Origin: Roseococcus microcysteis
Lineage (GTDB): Bacteria; Pseudomonadota; Alphaproteobacteria; Acetobacterales; Acetobacteraceae
Direction: 5' to 3'
DNA length: 64,000 nucleotides
Assembly (NCBI RefSeq): GCF_014764365.1
Contig: NZ_CP061718.1
Location: forward strand, 2,682,501-2,746,500
Both the position numbers and the translations under genes were made by a program. Under the pieces are notes generated by a model. That model made no database searches, had not been told where the DNA came from, and was given only the letters and a program-made list of their open reading frames with translations. Every line of letters starts with the position of its first letter. Positions within the stretch are counted from its first letter, which is position 1. Of this stretch, positions 58,226-64,000 are shown piece by piece.

Positions 58226-59005
58226 TCAAGCTTTAGGGCCCATGAGGGCATGCATCAGCACGGCCGTGGCGGCGGCCACGTTCAAGCTTTCCACCAGCCC
58301 ACTGCCCGCGAGGGTGATGCGCGCCTCGCAACAGGCCAGCACCTCGGGCGAGGGCCCGCTTTCCTCATTGCCCAGCACGAGGGCGATGGGCTTGCCGCGC
58401 GGCAGCGCATGGGGGGGCTGGCCACCCGCCGCCACGGCCGCCGTGACCAGGAACTGGCCGGAGAGGCGGCGGAGCAGGCTGGGCAGGTGCTCGGCGCGGA
58501 AGACGGCCATGTGCTCCAGCCCGCCCTCCGAGGTGCGGTAGGCGGCATCCGACAGGTCCGCCTGGCGCGGATCATCGGAGAGGATCATGGCCTTGGCGCC
58601 GAAAAAGGCCGCGCCGCGCGCGATGGCGCCCAGATTGTGCGGGTTGCCGATGCCGTCCAGCACCGGCAGCACCGACCCGGCAAAGAGGATGGGCGGCGGT
58701 GGGTTGGGCATGGGCAGCGCCCGGCGCGGCTCGGCCAGGGCGACGATGCCGCCATGGTGCTCGGTGCCCGCGATGCGCGTCAGCTCGTCGTCCAGCACCT
58801 CTCGGTAGGCCTTGTGATGGCGCGCGAGGTAGCGGCAGAGCGGGCCGGCCACGGGACGGCGTTCGGCCAGGTAGTGCAGGCGGATGACCGCCTCCGGCCG
58901 GCGCAGGAACAGGGCGCGCACGGCGTTCACCCCACAGATGCGGGCGGGTTCCGGGCGGCGGGGGCGGGGCGCCTCGCCCCAGCCCTCAGGAATTTGCGAG
59001 GGCAT
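58226..59005 (-). CDS. SpoU/TrmH-family RNA methyltransferase
   Basis: 259 residues. An N-terminal substrate-binding domain (ARICGVNAVRALFLRRPE) precedes the SPOUT knot, with motif 1 LDGIGNPHNLGAIAR, motif 2 ALVLGNEESGPS and motif 3 AGSGLVESLNVAAATA. It should 2'-O-methylate rRNA or tRNA using S-adenosylmethionine. The target cannot be told. ATG 59005 lies 20 nt inside the upstream Ldh-family gene, so the pair is translationally linked. The permease start of the Mla operon is 35 nt downstream. Confidence 0.93.
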   Translation of the reverse strand: MPSQIPEGWGEAPRPRRPEPARICGVNAVRALFLRRPEAVIRLHYLAERRPVAGPLCRYLARHHKAYREVLDDELTRIAGTEHHGGIVALAEPRRALPMPNPPPPILFAGSVLPVLDGIGNPHNLGAIARGAAFFGAKAMILSDDPRQADLSDAAYRTSEGGLEHMAVFRAEHLPSLLRRLSGQFLVTAAVAAGGQPPHALPRGKPIALVLGNEESGPSPEVLACCEARITLAGSGLVESLNVAAATAVLMHALMGPKA

Positions 59006-59999
59006 GGAGTTGATCCAGCACGGGCTGGGGCACGGCGAGGCCCTGGGTGACGGCGTTGGCGCGCAGGATTTCGCGCCGGGCGCCGGGGAGGCGCACGCCC
59101 TCATCCCCCAGCATGGCGGTGATGAGGGCCTCCACCCGGTCCAGATAGGCGGCATGGCCGGCCAGCGCGCCCGGGTCCACCGCCAGCAGGGCGTGGCCGA
59201 GGCGCGGCGGGTTGGAGGAAGGGGCGAAGAAGCTGTCGGCCTCGAAGCCGAAGGCGGCGGCGCCCAGCGAGACGCAGAGCAATTCCACCACCAGGGCCAG
59301 CGCCGCGCCCTTCGTGCCGCCCATGGCCAGCATGGCGCCGTCCAGCGCGGCCTTGGCGTCGGTGGTGGGGTTGCCCTCGGCGTCCAGCGCCCAGCCCTCG
59401 GGGATGGGGCGACCCTCCTTGGCGGCGACCATGATCTTGCCGCGCGCGACCTCGGACAGCGCCAGATCCACCAGCAGAGGCGGCCCCTTGCGGCGGGGGA
59501 AGGCGGCGGCCACGGGGTTCGTGCCCAGCAGCGGTCGCCGCCCGCCCGGCACCGGCATGGCGTAGGGCGAATTGGTGAAGGCCAGCGCCACCAGGCCGCG
59601 CTCGGCCAGCCGCCGCACGGGCAGCGACATGGCGCCCGCATGGTGGCTGTTGGTGACGGTGACGAAGCTGACGCCATGGGCGATGGCGCGGGCGGCCGCT
59701 TCGGCCTCGGCCAGGGCCAGCGCGGGGTAGGCCAACCCGTTGCCGGCATCCACCAGGGCCGCGCCGCCGCGTTCGGCCGTCACGCGCGGGGTGGCGTCGC
59801 CCTTGGCGCGGCCCTCGCGCAGATAGCCCGCATACATGGCCACGCGCGAGAGGCCGTGCCCGCCCTGCCCCTCGGCCTCGGCGGCGACGAGGGCGGCGGC
59901 GGTGAGGCGGGCCATCTCGGGGTTCGCCCCCGCGGCGGAGAGCGCGCGGGCGGCGAGGGTCTCGGCTTCGCCGAGGCTCAGGCGTGGCTGGTCATTCAT
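58986..59999 (-). CDS. Ldh family oxidoreductase (malate/L-lactate/sulfolactate dehydrogenase type)
   Basis: 337 residues, LDH2/MDG2 fold. It has HGLSRVAMYAGYLREG near the N-terminus, TNSHHAGAMSLPVRRLAERG with the catalytic His, NSPYAMPVPGG, and GGTKGAALALVVELLC for NAD(P) binding. Enzymes of the group oxidise malate, L-lactate, ureidoglycolate, (S)-sulfolactate or reduce delta-1-pyrroline-2-carboxylate; the substrate here is open. ATG 59999. It lies 59 nt downstream of the Bug receptor stop on the same strand, so it may act on the solute it captures. Confidence 0.9.
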   Translation of the reverse strand: MNDQPRLSLGEAETLAARALSAAGANPEMARLTAAALVAAEAEGQGGHGLSRVAMYAGYLREGRAKGDATPRVTAERGGAALVDAGNGLAYPALALAEAEAAARAIAHGVSFVTVTNSHHAGAMSLPVRRLAERGLVALAFTNSPYAMPVPGGRRPLLGTNPVAAAFPRRKGPPLLVDLALSEVARGKIMVAAKEGRPIPEGWALDAEGNPTTDAKAALDGAMLAMGGTKGAALALVVELLCVSLGAAAFGFEADSFFAPSSNPPRLGHALLAVDPGALAGHAAYLDRVEALITAMLGDEGVRLPGARREILRANAVTQGLAVPQPVLDQLHALANS

Positions 60000-60058
60000 G
60001 CGCCCTGTTCAAGCGCGGATGGGCCGCCACGTCCACTTGCGAAGCGTATCGGGCGCGG

Positions 60059-61036
60059 TCAGGCATCCACGCGGATATTCGCCTCGCGCACCAGCTGGGC
60101 CCAGCGGTCCACCTCCTGGGCCATGAAGCTCTTGGAGCGGTCGGGGTCCCAGCCCAGCACGTCGAAGCCGCCTTCCTCGGCGCGGCGGCGCGTGTCGGCG
60201 TGCTGGATGGCGAGCTGGGTGGCGCGGCTGATCTCCGCGAAGACGGGCGCGGGGACGGCGGCGTTGGTCAGCACCGCGGTCCAGTTGGTCATGGTCAGGC
60301 CGGGCGCGCCGGCCTCGGCCACGGTGGGCACGTCGGGGATGAGGCGGTGGCGTTCCGTGCCCGTGGTGGCCAGGGCGCGCAGGCGGCCGCCCTGGATCTG
60401 GCCCAGGCATTCGGGAAGGTTGGAGACGATCAGGTCCAGATTGCCGCCAGCCAGGTCCGTCACCGAGGGCGCGCCGCCGCGATAGGGCACATGGGTGATG
60501 TTGCCGCCCGCGCGCGAGGCCTGGCGGAACAGCTCCAGCCCCAGATGCGGCGGCGAGCCATTGCCGGAGGAGCCGCCATTCATGGGCCGGCCGCGAGCCT
60601 GTTCCATCAGCTCGGCCAGGGTGCGGGCGGGGTTGTTGGCGTTCACCACCACCACCAGCGGCAGCGAGCCCAGCACCGAGACCGGCACGAAGTCACGCAT
60701 CAAATTGTAGGGCGCGTTGGGGAAGAGCGAGACATTGACCGTGTGGGTCATGGTGATGGCCAGCAGGGTGTGGCCATCGGGCGGCGACTTGGCGGCGGCG
60801 TCGGCGCCGATCAGCGCGTTGCCGCCGGCGCGGTTCTCGACCACCACCGGGCGGTTCCAGGTGTCGGAGAGGCGCTGGGCCACGAGGCGCGCCATGATGT
60901 CCGTCAGCCCGGCCGGCGGGAAGGGCACGATGTAGCGGACATTGCGGTCGGGGAAGGCCTGGGACTGGGCCTGGGCGGCAAAGGGCAGGGCAGCGAGCGG
61001 CAGCGCCGACAGCGCCGCGCGGCGGGTCAGGGACAT
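60059..61036 (-). CDS. Tripartite tricarboxylate transporter substrate-binding protein (Bug family), second copy
   Basis: 325 residues. Signal peptide MSLTRRAALSALPLAALPFA carries a TRR pair and may use Tat or Sec. The mature protein starts FPDRNVRYIVPFPPAGLTDI with VVVENRAGGNALIGAD and ITHVPYRGGAPSVTDLAGG, all Bug landmarks. Likely a carboxylate receptor without its TctAB partners. GGAGGA precedes ATG 61036. It leads a short operon with the Ldh-family dehydrogenase and the RNA methyltransferase. Confidence 0.92.
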   Translation of the reverse strand: MSLTRRAALSALPLAALPFAAQAQSQAFPDRNVRYIVPFPPAGLTDIMARLVAQRLSDTWNRPVVVENRAGGNALIGADAAAKSPPDGHTLLAITMTHTVNVSLFPNAPYNLMRDFVPVSVLGSLPLVVVVNANNPARTLAELMEQARGRPMNGGSSGNGSPPHLGLELFRQASRAGGNITHVPYRGGAPSVTDLAGGNLDLIVSNLPECLGQIQGGRLRALATTGTERHRLIPDVPTVAEAGAPGLTMTNWTAVLTNAAVPAPVFAEISRATQLAIQHADTRRRAEEGGFDVLGWDPDRSKSFMAQEVDRWAQLVREANIRVDA

Positions 61037-61166
61037 GAATTCCTCCATTCACGGCGCTTGCTGCGCCGCATTGCCGCTGAGCATGGCAGGGGGGGACGGG
61101 GGCGCCAAGCCCAAAGACTTCCCGCCGGCGCGGCGCGGGTGGAGGATGGCGGCCGGAGGATGACCC

Positions 61167-62282
61167 ATGACCGTGCCCTTTCCCCTGCCAGACGCCAGCC
61201 CCGCCGAACTCGGCCTCGACCCGGGGCGGCTGGAGGCGCTTTGCGCCCGCATCGAGGCCGACATCGCGGCCGGCCACCATTCCGGCGCGCAGCTGGCCAT
61301 CGCGCGGCATGGGCGGCTGGCGCTGCACCGCAGCTTTGGTGAGGCGCGCCCGGGGGTGAAGGCGACGGCGGAGACGCTGTGGCTGCTCTATTCCAACACC
61401 AAGGTGCTGACGGCGGCCGCGCTGTGGCTGCTGGCCGAGCGGGGCGCGTTGCGCCTGAGCGATACCGTGGCCGAGCACCTGCCGGGCTTCGAGACGGGCG
61501 GCAAGGGCGGCATCACCTTCATCGAGCTGCTGACGCACCAGGCGGGCTTCCCCAGCGCCGAGGTGCCGGCCGAGGCCTGGGAGGACCCGGCGAAGCTGCG
61601 CCAGGTGGTGTGCGATTTCAGCCTGGAATGGGCGCCGGGCAGCCTGGTGCGCTACCATCCGGCCTCGGCCCACTGGGTCGCGGCGGCGGTCATCCGCGCC
61701 GTGACGGGCGAGGACCACCGCGTCTTCCTGCGCCGGAACATCATCGAACCGCTGCGGCTGGAGCGGGAGCTGTTCGTGGGCCTGCCCGAGGCGGAGGTGC
61801 CGCGCGTGGCCGACATGCGTGACGTGGATGGAAGCGTCCGGATGCCGGAAGGCAGCCTGGCGCACCGCGCCGCTGGTATTCCAGGCGGCGGCGGCTATGG
61901 CACGGCGCGGGCCATGGCGGCCTTCTACCAGGCGCTGCTGGGCGGGGGCGCCCTGGCGGGGCGGCGCATCCTGTCACCGCGGACCATCGAATACGCGGTG
62001 CGGAACTACACGGGCGACCGGCCGGACGAATACAACGGCATGCCCATGCACCGGGGCCTGGGGCCGCATCTGCGCGGCACGACGCCGGCCATCCGTGGGC
62101 TGGGGGCCATCGCGCACCCTTCCACCTTCGGCCATGGCGGCGTGGGGTCGTCCTATTGCTGGGCGGACCCGGCCTCGGGCGTCAGCTTCGCCTTCCTGTC
62201 CAACACGCGGCAGAGCGAGGAATTCCACGGGCCGCGCATGGACACGCTCAGCACCATGGCCCACGCGGCCATCATTTCGTGA
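61167..62282 (+). CDS. Serine hydrolase of the beta-lactamase/EstB family
   Basis: 371 residues. The SxxK motif is S76-K79 in LLYSNTKVLTAAA. The Tyr-containing motif is YHPASAHW, and the KTG-equivalent is FGHGGVGSSYCW (HGG). This is the class C-like esterase/DD-peptidase-like group. No signal peptide is seen, so it is probably cytoplasmic and more likely an esterase or lactonase than a true beta-lactamase. ATG 61167. The last 11 nt overlap parB on the other strand. Confidence 0.9.
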   Translation: MTVPFPLPDASPAELGLDPGRLEALCARIEADIAAGHHSGAQLAIARHGRLALHRSFGEARPGVKATAETLWLLYSNTKVLTAAALWLLAERGALRLSDTVAEHLPGFETGGKGGITFIELLTHQAGFPSAEVPAEAWEDPAKLRQVVCDFSLEWAPGSLVRYHPASAHWVAAAVIRAVTGEDHRVFLRRNIIEPLRLERELFVGLPEAEVPRVADMRDVDGSVRMPEGSLAHRAAGIPGGGGYGTARAMAAFYQALLGGGALAGRRILSPRTIEYAVRNYTGDRPDEYNGMPMHRGLGPHLRGTTPAIRGLGAIAHPSTFGHGGVGSSYCWADPASGVSFAFLSNTRQSEEFHGPRMDTLSTMAHAAIIS

Positions 62283-63123
62283 GGAGGCGGACGATGCCGT
62301 CGAGCTGGTCCAGATCCTTGTAGGACAGGACCACCTGCCCCCCGCGCGGCCCGTGCTTGATGGCGACCTTGAGGCCCAGATGCGCGGTGATCTTCTGCTC
62401 GATCGCGCGGGTGTCGGCGTCGGAGCGGGGGGCGCGCGGGGCGGGGGGCAGGTTGCGGCTGGCGGCCAGCGCCTCAGCCTGGCGGACGTTCAGGCCACGG
62501 TCCACCACCTGCAAGGCAAGGCCCACCGGGTCCTTGGCGGTGAGCAGGGCACGGGCGTGGCCGGCGGTGAGTGCGCCCTCGCGCAGCAATTCGCGCACAC
62601 GATCGGGCAGTTGCAGCAGGCGCAGCGTGTTGGCGATGTGCGGGCGGCTCTTGCCCACGGCGCGGGCCAGGGCGTCCTGCGTCAGGCCGAATTGCTCGAC
62701 GAGGCGGCCATAGCCTTCGGCCTCCTCCAGCGCGTTCAAATCCTGGCGCTGGAGGTTTTCGACGAGGCCGGCGGCCATGGCCTCGCGGTCGGAGAGGTCG
62801 CGCACCAGGGCGGGCACTTCGTGCAGGCCCGCGGCCTGGGCGGCGCGCCAGCGGCGCTCGCCGCCGATGATCTCGAAGCGCTGGCCACGGCTGGATTTCA
62901 GCGGGCGCACCAGGATGGGTTGCAGCACGCCATGCTCGCGGATGGAGCCGGCGAGTTCGGCCAGCGCCGCTTCGTCCATGGCCTCGCGCGGCTGGAAGGC
63001 ACCGGGTTCGATGGACGCAACAGGGAGGTGGCGCAGGCCTGGGGTGTTGGCCCCGGTGCTGGCAGCCGCGGCATCGCCCAGCAGGGCCGAGAGGCCACGG
63101 CCCAAAGCGGGGGGCTTGCTCAT
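62272..63123 (-). CDS. parB: Chromosome partitioning protein ParB
   Basis: 283 residues. Starts with the conserved LGRGLSALLGD. The CTPase/ParB-N domain has the GERRWRAAQAAG box (about 92-103) and ENLQRQDLNALEEAEGY. The HTH domain includes SRPHIANTLRLLQLP, and a C-terminal dimerisation domain ends the chain. It loads as a clamp on parS sites and positions the origin. No parS consensus is visible in this window. ATG overlaps the parA stop by ATGA. Confidence 0.96.
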   Translation of the reverse strand: MSKPPALGRGLSALLGDAAAASTGANTPGLRHLPVASIEPGAFQPREAMDEAALAELAGSIREHGVLQPILVRPLKSSRGQRFEIIGGERRWRAAQAAGLHEVPALVRDLSDREAMAAGLVENLQRQDLNALEEAEGYGRLVEQFGLTQDALARAVGKSRPHIANTLRLLQLPDRVRELLREGALTAGHARALLTAKDPVGLALQVVDRGLNVRQAEALAASRNLPPAPRAPRSDADTRAIEQKITAHLGLKVAIKHGPRGGQVVLSYKDLDQLDGIVRLLTK

Positions 63124-63938
63124 GCGGTGGCCTCCTGGCGGAGCCGCGCGCGATGGCGGCGGAGGAATTCGGCGGCAAGGCGGGTGTAGGCGTCGGCCCC
63201 GGGCGAGCGGGGGTCGTAGAGCGTCACGGGCAGGCCGTGCGACGGCGCCTCGGAGACGCGGACGTTGCGGGGGATGACCGTCTCATAGACCTGCTGCTTG
63301 AAGAAGCCGCGGACGTCATTCTCCACCGCCTCGGAGAGGTTGTTGCGGCGGTCCAGCATGGTGAGCACGATGCCTTCCAGGCGCAGCACGGGGTTGAAGC
63401 CGCCGCGCACCCGTTCCAGCGTCTGCATGATCTGGGACATGCCCTCCAGCGCGTAGAACTCGGCCTGGAGGGGGACCATGACGGCCTCGGCCGCCACCAG
63501 CGCGTTCAGGGTGAGAAGGCCGAGCGAGGGCGGGCAGTCCAGCAGCACCCAGTCCACGCCGCGCAGCCGTTCGGCGCCGGCCTCGATCGCGGTCTTCAGG
63601 CGGGATTCACGGCGGGAAAGGTCGGCCAACTCCAGCTCGGCACCGGCCAAATCCTGGTCGGCGGGCACGAGATGGAGGTTCTTCACGGCGGTGGGGCGAA
63701 TGACCTCGGCCAGGGGGCGGCCATCGATCAGCAGGGCGTAGCTGCCCGCGCCACGATCCGCGCGCGCGACGCCAAGCCCGGTGGAGGCATTGCCCTGCGG
63801 GTCGAGGTCGATCAGCAGCACCTTCTGCCGCGCGGCGAGGGCCGCGGCCAGGTTCACGGCGGTCGTGGTTTTGCCCACGCCACCCTTCTGGTTGGCGAGG
63901 GCAAGGATGCGCGGCGGCGGGGTGTCAGACGACTTCAG
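63120..63938 (-). CDS. parA: Chromosome partitioning ATPase ParA (Soj)
   Basis: About 272 residues. Deviant Walker A KGGVGKTTTAVNL follows RILALANQ; LLIDLDPQGNASTGLG and WVLLDCPPSLGLLTLNAL give the A' and B motifs. It moves ParB-parS complexes. The frame back from the Walker region has no ATG, GTG or TTG before a stop: the only plausible start is CTG at 63938, which overlaps the rsmG end by 14 nt. The start is therefore uncertain. Gene order rsmG-parA-parB is classical for the origin region. Confidence 0.92.
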   Translation of the reverse strand: MKSSDTPPPRILALANQKGGVGKTTTAVNLAAALAARQKVLLIDLDPQGNASTGLGVARADRGAGSYALLIDGRPLAEVIRPTAVKNLHLVPADQDLAGAELELADLSRRESRLKTAIEAGAERLRGVDWVLLDCPPSLGLLTLNALVAAEAVMVPLQAEFYALEGMSQIMQTLERVRGGFNPVLRLEGIVLTMLDRRNNLSEAVENDVRGFFKQQVYETVIPRNVRVSEAPSHGLPVTLYDPRSPGADAYTRLAAEFLRRHRARLRQEATA

Positions 63939-64000
63939 GGCGAATCTCGCTCAGCCGGAAAATGGTGGCAGCAGCGTCCGTCCGGCTCGCGAACCGCTCG
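63925..64000 (-). CDS. rsmG: 16S rRNA m7G527 methyltransferase RsmG (C-terminal fragment)
   Basis: The last 24 codons are in the window, ending TIFRLSEIRPEVV with TGA at 63925. The rest lies beyond the right edge. Identification rests mainly on position (directly upstream of parA, as in most bacteria) and the weak C-terminal match. It overlaps the probable parA start, which suggests translational coupling. Confidence 0.7.
   Translation of the reverse strand, partial: ERFASRTDAAATIFRLSEIRPEVV

Noticed and set aside
1-64000. CRISPR arrays, insertion sequences, prophage genes, rRNA operons
   Set aside because: No regularly spaced repeats, transposase, integrase or phage structural genes, or rRNA sequences were found.

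Overview
The window is about 64 kb of very GC-rich chromosome from an alphaproteobacterium. Gene content and order point to the Acetobacteraceae (Roseomonas-like, Rhodospirillales): Bug/TctC-type solute receptors, an aceA gene divergent from a ScfR/RamB-type regulator, ybaK-lysA-TIGR02302, the hemH-hemE / COG1806-maf junction, and parB-parA-rsmG. The family-level assignment is inference. Genes are packed with ATGA, TGATG or GTGA overlaps, and several convergent pairs overlap at their 3' ends.

Layout. 1-3.4 kb (minus): a CUT1-type sugar ABC transporter, with the ATPase cut by the window edge and one permease carrying a 1-base frameshift. 3.5-6.8 kb (plus, divergent from it): FAD amine/amino-acid oxidase, PLP dehydratase and enolase-superfamily enzyme, all overlapping. 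6.8-9.8 kb: isocitrate lyase with a 50-residue small gene behind it, facing a ScfR-type regulator. 9.8-17.9 kb: racemase, 2-hydroxyacid dehydrogenase, GNAT acetyltransferase, tRNA-Leu(UAA), DJ-1/PfpI protein, WYL regulator, SH3 protein, GST, PbpC. 17.9-20.0 kb: uncharacterised genes, including a coupled pair that resembles a toxin/immunity module. 20.0-27.6 kb: pseudouridine synthase, branched-chain aminotransferase, a split UxaA/SuyAB-type lyase, HpaI aldolase, Bug receptor, GlcD-type dehydrogenase and MFS carrier. 27.7-37.8 kb: phasin and TetR-like regulator, aldose dehydrogenase, TonB-like protein, prolyl-tRNA deacylase, lysA, TIGR02302, a frameshifted HAD phosphatase, hemH.

37.9-40.7 kb is the landmark. 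hemE (minus) and a COG1806 kinase/pyrophosphorylase followed by maf (plus) diverge from a 304-bp gap with DnaA-box-like 9-mers and a purine-rich, low-GC tract. This is the known position of oriC in Caulobacter and Rickettsia, so I call the gap the probable replication origin. parA, parB and the end of rsmG lie about 24 kb away at the right edge.

40.7-47 kb: a family-5 solute-binding protein under a clear TPP riboswitch, a nitroreductase-like/MarR operon with a large palindromic operator, a Tat-exported metallo-beta-lactamase-fold hydrolase, and an OmpA-like protein coupled to a JmjC/cupin oxygenase. 47-58 kb: the giant NAD-glutamate dehydrogenase, a sulfotransferase, an MFS carrier, a DUF2939-like protein and a four-gene Mla/MCE lipid-transport operon. 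58-64 kb: SpoU methyltransferase, Ldh-family dehydrogenase, a second orphan Bug receptor, a serine hydrolase and parB-parA-rsmG.

Sequence-quality note: both frameshifts (932-936 and 36242-36246) sit in G5/C5 runs that would read through with one more base. That pattern is more typical of homopolymer base-calling error than of gene decay.
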